A stretch of 6,923 nt of DNA, taken from contig DAHXOV010000314.1 of NCBI GenBank assembly GCA_027364695.1, forward strand, positions 1 through 6,923, read 5' to 3'. A program made the translations under genes and the position numbers. Positions 1 through 5,690 of this stretch are shown one piece after another (position 1 is the stretch's first letter; each line of letters starts with the position of its first letter). The notes under the pieces were generated by a model. It was given only the letters and a program-made list of their open reading frames with translations. It was not told the origin of the DNA and did not search any database. This DNA is from a bacterium. GTDB taxonomy: Bacteria > Bacteroidota > Bacteroidia > B-17B0 > Aurantibacillaceae.

Positions 1-211
1 TAACACCTCTGAAGAGATGGATGCCGCTATAGAAAAATTAGCTGTGCAATTATCTAACAGTAGCCCTGATGCCATGAAGCGACTCAAAGAAATATTTTGG
101 GAAGGTACAGAAGATTGGAATAAATTTCTGATAGAAAGAGCTGCCATTAGTGGGGAATTGGTGTTATCGGAATATACAAGAAACTTTATATTATCTTTTA
201 AGAAAAAGTGA
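1..211 (+). CDS. Enoyl-CoA hydratase/isomerase family protein, C-terminal fragment
   Basis: This is the last 69 codons of a gene whose start lies left of the window; the frame is open to the edge, and an internal ATG at 17 is not the real start. The segment 'WEGTEDWNKFLIERAAISG' followed by 'LVLSEYTRNFI' and a Lys-rich end matches the C-terminal helices of crotonase-fold enoyl-CoA hydratases, including the methylglutaconyl-CoA hydratase-like group common in Bacteroidota. In those enzymes this region packs at the trimer interface and closes the acyl-CoA pocket. Family members hydrate 2-enoyl-CoA in the cytoplasm during fatty-acid or branched-chain amino-acid breakdown. The catalytic glutamates and oxyanion-hole residues lie in the missing part, so substrate and exact reaction cannot be assigned. 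The gene converges on the minus-strand LuxE-like gene with 39 nt between stops and no clear terminator hairpin. Confidence 0.82.
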   Translation, partial: NTSEEMDAAIEKLAVQLSNSSPDAMKRLKEIFWEGTEDWNKFLIERAAISGELVLSEYTRNFILSFKKK

Positions 212-250
212 GGTGTTTTTTTAATTTTTAATAACTGCCCTTGGATATTT

Positions 251-1249
251 TTATTGATACATGAGATTACATCCTCTTATATCAGAAAAATCGCTGCGAC
301 CAATCACTTCAAATCCACTGTCAGAATGTAATTTTCCTATATCTGAGCTAGCAATGAATGAACAAGTATGCACATTCGCTAAATCTATAATATTGATCAT
401 TCCTTGTTTGTTATTAGAATAGATGGCAAGAGGATCATCCATTTCTCTTACTAATACTTTCATCCATGATGGGCAGTAAAACAATCCGTTTTGTTTAGAA
501 TAGGCTTGAGATAATAGTTCTGTCATTCCATATTCGCTGTGAATGTTAGATATACCTAATTTTTTTTTTAGAATAGTATGAAATATATTTTTTGGAAGTT
601 CTTCTCTTTTTCCCTTCATACCACCTGTTTCCATTACAATTGTATTCTTGTTGAGTTGAATTTTTAATTCAGAAAAATCAAGTAAAGCGTAACTTAACCC
701 TAAAATAAAAATTTTGGTATTTTGCTGTAGATGCTTCTGAATAAGTTGCTTGCAGTCATTTAGATGATTCATATAAAAGCCGCTTTCTTTGTGCTTTGAT
801 ATAGACTGTAAATACTTTGCCATGAATATAAGAGACGAATGCGGTCTTTCTTGCTCTGCAGGGAGTAAAAAGATAAATAAATAATCCTTTGCTGACCCAT
901 AAAATTTTTCAAAACCATTTAAGATAGCGTGTTTATATAAATTTTCATCTGATATATAGTGTTTTGATAATGTTGGTTGAGTAGTACCGCTGCTTATAAA
1001 GTAAGGTGTGTTTTTATAAATATTAAAAGAAACAACATGCTGTGTCTTGAAAAAATCTATGGGCAGAAATGGGATTTGAGCGTAATGACTTATTTCTTGA
1101 AAACGCAATGGATGATTTCTGAATATGTGATTGACAAATGATTGATAAACTTTGTTTTGTTGATATTGATAATGAAAAACGGTTAAAGCCCATTGATTAA
1201 ATGCTTTTTCGGAGCGTATTTGGAATATATGATAAGGATTAAAATTCAC
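251..1249 (-). CDS. LuxE/PaaK-type acyl-protein synthetase (acyltransferase)
   Basis: The 332-residue protein belongs to the ANL adenylating superfamily, LuxE branch. LuxE enzymes activate a fatty acid with ATP as acyl-AMP and move it to a cysteine near their C terminus. Visible motifs are the phosphate-binding loop SSGTT (residues 86-90), ETGGMKGKREE (207-217), SEYGMTELLSQ (238-248, the adenylate-binding A5-like motif) and GRSDFSDIRGC (317-327). Cys327, six residues from the end, sits where LuxE has its acyl-accepting cysteine. The length is slightly below that of Vibrio/Photobacterium LuxE (about 370). The start is GTG at 1247-1249: an in-frame stop occurs four codons upstream with no ATG between, and the next internal Met (residue 143) would remove the SSGTT motif. 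No signal peptide or membrane segment is seen, so the protein is probably cytoplasmic. No luxC or luxD partner is in the window, so a bioluminescence role is not implied. The true acyl substrate and acceptor are unknown. Confidence 0.85.
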   Translation of the reverse strand: MNFNPYHIFQIRSEKAFNQWALTVFHYQYQQNKVYQSFVNHIFRNHPLRFQEISHYAQIPFLPIDFFKTQHVVSFNIYKNTPYFISSGTTQPTLSKHYISDENLYKHAILNGFEKFYGSAKDYLFIFLLPAEQERPHSSLIFMAKYLQSISKHKESGFYMNHLNDCKQLIQKHLQQNTKIFILGLSYALLDFSELKIQLNKNTIVMETGGMKGKREELPKNIFHTILKKKLGISNIHSEYGMTELLSQAYSKQNGLFYCPSWMKVLVREMDDPLAIYSNNKQGMINIIDLANVHTCSFIASSDIGKLHSDSGFEVIGRSDFSDIRGCNLMYQ

Positions 1250-1282
1250 AAAATAAGAAAATTAGAATGAAACATGAAGCAG

Positions 1283-1357
1283 TGGTAGTCCCACCAGGAA
1301 TCGAACCTGGATCAAAGGTTTAGGAAACCTCTATTCTATCCATTGAACTATGGGACC
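1283..1357 (-). tRNA. tRNA-Arg (anticodon CCT), CCA encoded
   Basis: The reverse complement folds as a complete cloverleaf. The acceptor GGTCCCA (1351-1357) pairs with TGGGACT (1287-1293) with a G-U first pair. The D stem is GTTC/GAAT and the anticodon stem GAGGT/ACCTT. The loop TTCCTAA carries anticodon CCT (plus-strand agg at 1322-1324), which reads AGG (Arg). The T arm is CCAGG-TTCGATT-CCTGG, the discriminator is A (1286) and CCA is encoded at 1283-1285. The body is 72 nt plus CCA. A weak -7-like box, TAAACTTG on the minus strand (1373-1380), lies about 15 nt upstream, but I see no -33 element to match it. No terminator separates the tRNA from the LuxE-like gene 33 nt downstream on the same strand. 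Confidence 0.96.
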
Positions 1358-1533
1358 ATCGTATTGGAGTGGCAAGTTTAATAAAAAATACATAAAGGAT
1401 ATTGGTTATATTTAGATGGGTAGTTTAATAAAATAGTAATTTATACACAGGATAAAGGTGTTTCATCATGAAAGGGGATAATTGATGGTTATTTTATTCA
1501 ATGAAAAGTGTGTAATAATCCGATTAAGTATAA
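1358..1533. other. Intergenic gap between tRNA-Arg and terminator, no gene seen
   Basis: This is 176 nt of AT-rich sequence between the 5' end of the tRNA and the terminator of the lipoprotein genes. I see no ORF of coding character, no strong hairpin and no tandem repeat. The only candidate element is the weak minus-strand -7-like box at 1373-1380, which might serve the tRNA. Two short similar words, 'gtttaataaaa' near 1376 and 1422, are probably chance in AT-rich DNA. Confidence 0.5.
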
Positions 1534-1562
1534 TAAAAAAAGCCCCACTTGTGGGGCTTTCT
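1534..1562 (-). terminator. Rho-independent terminator of the lipoprotein genes
   Basis: An almost perfect inverted repeat, AAAGCCCCAC-TT-GTGGGGCTTT (1539-1560), forms a GC-rich stem with a minimal loop. Read on the minus strand it is followed by a T tract (the plus-strand run of A at 1535-1541). It lies 23 nt past the stop codon of the last lipoprotein gene, the expected place for its 3' end. The symmetrical A and T flanks could let it work in both directions, but no plus-strand gene points at it. Confidence 0.9.
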
Positions 1563-1584
1563 ATTGACTAATAAAATTCTCCAG

Positions 1585-1794
1585 CTATTTTAGTTTGCAA
1601 TCTTGAGTTATTTTTGTGCCTGATACATCATAAGAACTACTGTAACAATTGGCTTTTGCTTGTCTTTTGGTAGCGCTTTTAATGGTGTACTTATCTACGC
1701 TACTTCCTGGTGATGTTGTACATTCACAGGTATAATCTTTTTTACAAGCACTGAAGAGTGCCACTACCGATAATACTAATATTGTTTTTTTCAT
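1585..1794 (-). CDS. Small Cys-rich lipoprotein, tandem copy 3 (most downstream)
   Basis: The 69-residue protein has a lipoprotein signal: MKK, a hydrophobic stretch (residues 4-14) and the lipobox-like FSAC with Cys17 as the predicted lipidated residue, then KKD, a pattern common in Bacteroidota lipoproteins. The mature part has four more cysteines (Cys23, 25, 50, 66), enough for two disulfides, with motifs YTCECTT and TKRQAKANC. It should be anchored by lipid to the inner or outer membrane, facing the periplasm or the surface; the sequence does not decide which. The function is unknown and no characterised domain is recognised. The start ATG (1792-1794) follows an A-rich leader and there is no Shine-Dalgarno. 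It lies 29 nt after the middle copy and ends before a terminator. Residues 1-38 are almost identical to the middle copy, while its tail (KRQAK, DCKLK) resembles the first copy. Confidence 0.85.
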   Translation of the reverse strand: MKKTILVLSVVALFSACKKDYTCECTTSPGSSVDKYTIKSATKRQAKANCYSSSYDVSGTKITQDCKLK

Positions 1795-1819
1795 GATTGT
1801 ATTTTTTTTAGGTTAATAA
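1682..1819 (-). repeat. 138-bp direct repeat, unit B (5' half and leader of lipoprotein copy 3)
   Basis: This segment matches 1921-2058 at a constant 239-nt offset with 7 differences by eye and no gaps (about 95% identity). It covers the leader and codons 1 to about 38 of the downstream lipoprotein gene. Identity drops sharply outside the segment on the 3' side of the gene. Confidence 0.85.
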
Positions 1820-1823
1820 ATTT

Positions 1824-2033
1824 TTATTTCAAAGTACAATTTGTTTCTATTTTAGTTCCATTGTCTTCAAAAGAGGAACTTACACAATTGGCTTTTGCTC
1901 TTGATTTGGATACAGCATTTATGGTGTGCTTATCTACGCTATTTCCTGGTGATGTTGTACATTCACAGGTATAATCTTTTTTACAAGCACTGAAGAGCGC
2001 CACTACCGATAATACTAACATTGTTTTTTTCAT
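1824..2033 (-). CDS. Small Cys-rich lipoprotein, tandem copy 2 (middle)
   Basis: The 69-residue paralogue has the same layout: signal peptide, lipobox-like FSAC with Cys17 as predicted lipidation site, KKDYTCECTT, then Cys50 and Cys66, giving five cysteines at the same positions as the downstream copy. Over residues 1-38 the two differ at only three positions (5, 31, 36). Over residues 39-69 they differ at 15 of 31, while cysteines, the KANC word and GTKI are kept. The function is unknown; the conserved cysteine frame suggests a small disulfide-stabilised fold. The start ATG is at 2031-2033, 25 nt past the stop of the first copy, preceded by the AACCTAAAAAAA-type leader also found before the downstream copy. 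It is probably co-transcribed with both neighbours. Confidence 0.84.
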   Translation of the reverse strand: MKKTMLVLSVVALFSACKKDYTCECTTSPGNSVDKHTINAVSKSRAKANCVSSSFEDNGTKIETNCTLK

Positions 2034-2058
2034 AGTTGTAATTTTTTTAGGTTAATAA
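1921..2058 (-). repeat. 138-bp direct repeat, unit A (5' half and leader of lipoprotein copy 2)
   Basis: This is the partner of the repeat at 1682-1819. It includes the leader with the AACCTAAAAAAA word and codons 1 to about 38 of the middle lipoprotein gene. Of the four coding differences, three change amino acids (Ile/Met5, Ser/Asn31, Tyr/His36) and one is synonymous. Confidence 0.85.
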
Positions 2059-2289
2059 TTATTTTAGTTTGCAATCTGTTTTGGATGTTTGTTGTCCATT
2101 GCTATCGTACTCTGTTGTTGATACGCAAATGTCTTTTGCCTGCCTTTTAGTTACCTTGATTAGGGTAACAGTTGAAGTTCCGGAAAAGCCACTAGCCGTT
2201 GTAGTACATTCACAATTTCTGTCTTTTTTACAGGATACTGCAGTGGCCGCTACAATACCTGCCATGACTAATAATTTAAGTTTTTTCAT
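2059..2289 (-). CDS. Small Cys-rich lipoprotein, tandem copy 1 (promoter-proximal, most diverged)
   Basis: The 76-residue protein begins with MKKLKLLVMAG and a hydrophobic stretch ending in AVSC, so Cys20 is the predicted lipidation site, followed by KKD. Mature cysteines are Cys26, 28, 55 and 73, in the same order and similar spacing as the other two copies: CKKDxxCECTT, then TKRQAKDIC, then TDCKLK. A Gly/Ser/Thr-rich insert (residues 31-40) makes it longer. The signal peptide is unrelated in sequence to those of the other copies, so this is the older branch of the family. No function is recognised. It is the first gene of the run: a strong Bacteroidota-type promoter sits 25 nt upstream of the ATG (2287-2289). 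A plus-strand frame overlapping it (2069-2305) is an antisense shadow. Confidence 0.84.
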   Translation of the reverse strand: MKKLKLLVMAGIVAATAVSCKKDRNCECTTTASGFSGTSTVTLIKVTKRQAKDICVSTTEYDSNGQQTSKTDCKLK

Positions 2290-2313
2290 AATTTTACTTT
2301 TTTAAGTTGGTGG

Positions 2314-2346
2314 CAAATATAATAAAAACAATTCATATGAGCAAAA
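2314..2346 (-). promoter_or_regulatory. Bacteroidota-type promoter of the lipoprotein run
   Basis: On the minus strand a perfect -7 box TATATTTG (2314-2321, consensus TAnnTTTG) is preceded, after a 20-nt spacer, by TTTTG (2342-2346), matching the -33 TTTG/TTG element. Spacing of 19-21 nt is the norm for the primary sigma factor in this phylum. Transcription would begin near 2307, leaving a leader of roughly 17 nt before the ATG at 2289. This gives the lipoprotein genes their own promoter, separate from the amidase gene upstream. Confidence 0.75.
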
Positions 2347-2405
2347 TTTTTTATGATGTTTTATTTTGATGGTGGCGGCTCATTGAAAGATTGTTTTCTA
2401 CTTGT

Positions 2406-5400
2406 TTACTCTTTTATCAATTTTCCTAAAAATCCATTTCCATCTTTATCTTTTATGCTAATGAAATAAACGCCACTTGCCCACTCGCTTATGTTCAAGT
2501 TTAATTTTTTATTTACCTGCTTAGTATGATGTACTTTTGACCCAAGCGCATCAAAAATCTCTATATCAAAAATGTTATGATGGCTGATTTGTATGTTGTC
2601 TTTAGCTGGATTAGGGTAAATCAACACAGTGGGTAAATTGGCTAACAGATTTGAAATACCTGTGCTTACGCAGCTTGTATCTGCTATTTGTCCATTGCTA
2701 CTCATTACAGCACTTTGTAAGCTAGCACCGTTTTCTGCTATAACATTGAAATAATACATAGTGCCATGTGTTAAGCCAGGTATGTTAGTAGTGATGATAG
2801 TATTTGCCCATGCGTTGGTCCAGTTCATCACATTGCTTGCTCCTGCCGAAGTGCCCACTGAATACCAGTATTGCGTTAATCCTGAATTGGGGTCTGTTGA
2901 TGTCCCCCAGTTAGCACTCATGCTATCTTTGGTACAAGCTACACTTATATCGGTAGTGGTTCCATCATTTACGGGAGAAGGTGAAGAGGGCGGCGTCCAA
3001 TCTACATTGACATCCTGATATACAATGCCGGATATATTGTCTGCATTATCTTGGGCAATGGATTTGATGCGTCCTGATGGTGTAGATGGATTAGGATTTT
3101 GGTATCTTATATCTGTATTTCCTGCTCCTACCAGCACAGCTATATTGCCTGATATTCTTGAACGATATATTTTTAATTGGTTGATACTCATGACTGCATT
3201 GCCACTTCTAAAAGATACATATTTCCCTCCTGTAGAAGCAAGTGGAGATGGGTCGGTATATTTGTTGATGAGTTGGTTGTTCCAATAAGTCCATATTTCT
3301 CCTGTTGTTCTATCATAAACTACTTTTACATTGTACCATGTGCTAGCAGAGAAAGTCAGTGGAATATCTACTACAGGAGAGCCAAAAACATCATTTACTG
3401 TTTTATACAATTGAAACTTTTGATTATCTAACCGAAACCAGACAAAATACGAATTATTGCGATTGCTTGTATTTCCGCTGTCTGCAAAGAAATGAAACCC
3501 TCCTCTTCTATTGGCGCCTGTGCCATCTAAGTTAATTTCAAATTCATACAAATATCTGTTAGAAAGTGTTTGGTCAAGGTAGGCATAAATATTGGTATTT
3601 CCCGCATTGGCTGAGGCTTCGTCAGATTGAATAAGTGCGCCGCCTGATTGTGCCCATGTTCCTGTTATAGCATTCCAATACGGGCGAATAGAAGCACTGT
3701 CAAAATTATCAGCAAAAAAACCTCTTTGTCTGTTGGCATCCCAATAAGAACCATTGTAATCAATGACCTGATAGTATCCTTTTTGTATGCCACTTCCACC
3801 TGAATTATCTGTATCTGTGATGCTGGCTGTAAAGTTAGAGGTTACCCAATTAGATGGAGCAGAAACGGCGGTTGCAGGCGCTATATTGTCTGTACCTGTA
3901 CCTGATGAAGTGATAGAATAAGTAGCAGCCCATCCTGTATTAGTAGTGGCGCAATCGCTTCGGAATTCTATCAGCAAAGAGTCATTATTCACAGAGATAT
4001 TACCGGGAGAATTAGTGCCAGTGTAATTTCCCACTAAGGGTGACCATACAGATCCTCCATCATAGATATACAAATAATCCCATGTGTTTTCTAAATTAAA
4101 TGAAGTAAAATTTAAAGATATATTTATAGCCCCTGACTGGGTAAACAAGTAAATCGTTCTTTCGTCATCAGAATAATTTCCTCCTGAGCCACCGCTATCA
4201 TAAAAATTACCTGATGATGTGGTATAAGTAACAGGTGTATAAGTATTATTGATTAATTTATAGTATCTGTCCCAGTTCCAATATTGACCTGGGTCGGTAT
4301 GTGTTTGATTGGGATAGTGCTGATGTCCTTTTATTTTTGTGCAGGCGCCAGGTATGCCTGCAGAACTATAATTTGTAGTGGATAACCATGGCCAAAATCC
4401 AGTTCTTAGTGGATTAATACCATAACCGCTGTTAGTTATATCTCTTGCTAAATCTGCGGACGAGATGTACATGGCAGTGGTGTACCAATTATATCCTGTA
4501 GCTATATATCCTTCGTGTTCAAATCCAATGGTATAAGGATTTTCTGTTCCTACATGCCATCCTTTATTGGCTTCCAGTACCATTTGTGTTATCTGCCCAT
4601 CACTGCTTCTCAAGACATAGTGTGCAGATACGCTGGATGCACAATTTTTAAACCATGAAATAGCGCCCGCATAAGAACCCTCCGTATCGTGTATAGTTAT
4701 CGCAGATATGGGTGTGCCGCCACGCGATGAATAATTACAACTTGCTGCAGGATCCCATATAGCAGGTGGATAATCTGGAGAACTTACTTGTTGTGCAGAT
4801 GATATCTTATACATTGTTCCGTCGTTGGTATAAATACTTTCATCTGTGATATTTACATAGTGGGCACTTAATAAGGCATAATTTTCTTTGAATATGTTTT
4901 TCATATCAATTGTATAATCAGGAAAATGATAAGCTATTTGAAATTCAGGCAGTGATAAAAACCAATATATTTGATACAAATGTGATTGCATAGCAAAATC
5001 GTTCATCAAATCATTGGATAAGGGTAATTCGCTTAATTCTATTAATACTTCTTTGTATCGCTCCAATTGATTGGTACCAAAGATATTTTTTTCTTGTTGT
5101 AATTTTTGAAATGCAGCGGCGTACGCCAAGACAGCAGTTTCAACATTGTACTTTATATCATTCAACGAAAAGCCTGATAACAATGAAACTTTCAATAAGT
5201 TTTCCCTAAAATAATTCTTCCCATCTTCTATTAGCCCCATTACTGTCAATGCTTTTGGTAAGCCTGTACAACTGTTTTGACTGCCGTCTAAGTGATAGAA
5301 GCGGGTTTGAGTGTATGCTATCGCTTCCAAAAAACCTTTTGGTACGGATGGATAAATACTGTAGGCTTTCTGAAATGATGAATAGTAAATATTTTCAGGC

Positions 5401-5477
5401 GTTTCAGCTATTTGTTTGGCACGAACATTATCAATTATCACACTGCTTACTAATAATAAAAAGATTGGTTTTCTCAT
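2406..5477 (-). CDS. Secreted multidomain N-acetylmuramoyl-L-alanine amidase with T9SS sorting tail
   Basis: The 1023-residue protein should cleave the amide bond between MurNAc and the stem peptide of peptidoglycan outside the cell. Order: signal peptide (1-20); SLT/lysozyme-like helical domain (about 25-200); Amidase_2 zinc domain (about 255-410) with His263 (TIHDTEG), Glu320 (GFEHEG), His385 (KGHQHYP) and Asp395 (THTDPG) as zinc or catalytic residues, then the WNWDRYY end common in this subfamily; CUB domain (421-522) with Glu463, Asp467 and Asp508 fitting the calcium site; Ig-like domain (531-587, resuming about 776-826) interrupted by a lectin/LamG-like beta domain (588-775); FN3 (about 828-933); and the type A T9SS C-terminal domain (949-1023; YPNPAKD, GVYFISI). 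ATG at 5475-5477 is preferred over an upstream in-frame TTG at 5498, because it begins the signal peptide directly and the TTG lies inside the likely -7 box. The targets could be its own wall or other bacteria; the binding domains favour action on external material. Confidence 0.92.
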   Translation of the reverse strand: MRKPIFLLLVSSVIIDNVRAKQIAETPENIYYSSFQKAYSIYPSVPKGFLEAIAYTQTRFYHLDGSQNSCTGLPKALTVMGLIEDGKNYFRENLLKVSLLSGFSLNDIKYNVETAVLAYAAAFQKLQQEKNIFGTNQLERYKEVLIELSELPLSNDLMNDFAMQSHLYQIYWFLSLPEFQIAYHFPDYTIDMKNIFKENYALLSAHYVNITDESIYTNDGTMYKISSAQQVSSPDYPPAIWDPAASCNYSSRGGTPISAITIHDTEGSYAGAISWFKNCASSVSAHYVLRSSDGQITQMVLEANKGWHVGTENPYTIGFEHEGYIATGYNWYTTAMYISSADLARDITNSGYGINPLRTGFWPWLSTTNYSSAGIPGACTKIKGHQHYPNQTHTDPGQYWNWDRYYKLINNTYTPVTYTTSSGNFYDSGGSGGNYSDDERTIYLFTQSGAINISLNFTSFNLENTWDYLYIYDGGSVWSPLVGNYTGTNSPGNISVNNDSLLIEFRSDCATTNTGWAATYSITSSGTGTDNIAPATAVSAPSNWVTSNFTASITDTDNSGGSGIQKGYYQVIDYNGSYWDANRQRGFFADNFDSASIRPYWNAITGTWAQSGGALIQSDEASANAGNTNIYAYLDQTLSNRYLYEFEINLDGTGANRRGGFHFFADSGNTSNRNNSYFVWFRLDNQKFQLYKTVNDVFGSPVVDIPLTFSASTWYNVKVVYDRTTGEIWTYWNNQLINKYTDPSPLASTGGKYVSFRSGNAVMSINQLKIYRSRISGNIAVLVGAGNTDIRYQNPNPSTPSGRIKSIAQDNADNISGIVYQDVNVDWTPPSSPSPVNDGTTTDISVACTKDSMSANWGTSTDPNSGLTQYWYSVGTSAGASNVMNWTNAWANTIITTNIPGLTHGTMYYFNVIAENGASLQSAVMSSNGQIADTSCVSTGISNLLANLPTVLIYPNPAKDNIQISHHNIFDIEIFDALGSKVHHTKQVNKKLNLNISEWASGVYFISIKDKDGNGFLGKLIKE

Positions 5478-5690
5478 AAGTTTATTTTTGTAGCACAAAT
5501 TTATAAAAAATTTATTTAATTATGGATGTTAAAAAATCACTGCAAATTTTATTTTTAATTTAAAGTATAAAAAATCCTGATAATTTTTATTGTTTTTTCC
5601 AATGGCATGTTTATTTTTTATATTGAGGTGTAAAAATATCCTAAAACCATATCAATTGAATTTATTTGCTGTATTTTTACCAAAAAATTT
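5478..5690. other. Divergent AT-rich intergenic region between amidase and TlpA-like genes
   Basis: These 213 nt lie between two divergent starts and must hold both promoters. The minus side has the -7 match at 5496-5503. The plus side has only TTTATTTG (5661-5668), one base from the -7 consensus, about 22 nt before the ATG at 5691, without a convincing -33. No ORF, strong hairpin or recognisable riboswitch is seen; the sequence is dominated by A and T runs. Confidence 0.5.
5496..5503 (-). promoter_or_regulatory. Candidate -7 box for the amidase gene
   Basis: TAAATTTG on the minus strand is an exact match to the Bacteroidota -7 consensus TAnnTTTG, 18 nt upstream of the ATG at 5477. No TTG-type -33 element sits at the proper 19-21 nt spacing, so the promoter may be weak or need an activator, or the match may be chance in AT-rich DNA. 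Confidence 0.45.

Noticed and set aside
1283..1357. tRNA as a possible integration (att) site for a mobile element
   Set aside because: No integrase, no second copy of the tRNA 3' end and no mobile genes are visible within the window.
1585..2289. Regularly spaced similar units as a possible CRISPR or satellite array
   Set aside because: The units are about 240 nt and coding, with a shared protein frame, so they are duplicated genes and not a repeat-spacer array.
2069..2305. Plus-strand 78-codon frame with hydrophobic stretches opposite lipoprotein copy 1
   Set aside because: Its hydrophobic character is a by-product of the opposite-strand codons. The minus-strand gene has a promoter, a lipobox and two paralogues.
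2290..2405. Possible terminator of the amidase gene in the gap before the lipoprotein promoter
   Set aside because: Only a loose GAGC/GCTC pairing with a long loop can be drawn and there is no T tract in the right place, so it is not supported.
2761..3431. Several plus-strand open frames of 84-87 codons inside the amidase gene
   Set aside because: They lie antisense to a continuous coding frame with clear domains, their translations show no recognisable motifs, and they carry no promoter or leader. They are shadows.
2059..5477. The lipoproteins as immunity proteins for the amidase (toxin-immunity pair)
   Set aside because: They share a strand and are adjacent, but the lipoproteins have their own promoter, no resemblance to known amidase inhibitors, and the enzyme carries an export signal that avoids self-harm. 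Adjacency alone is not enough.
5249..5479. Plus-strand 76-codon frame opposite the start of the amidase gene
   Set aside because: It is antisense to the signal peptide and N-terminal domain and has no supporting motif; it is a shadow frame.
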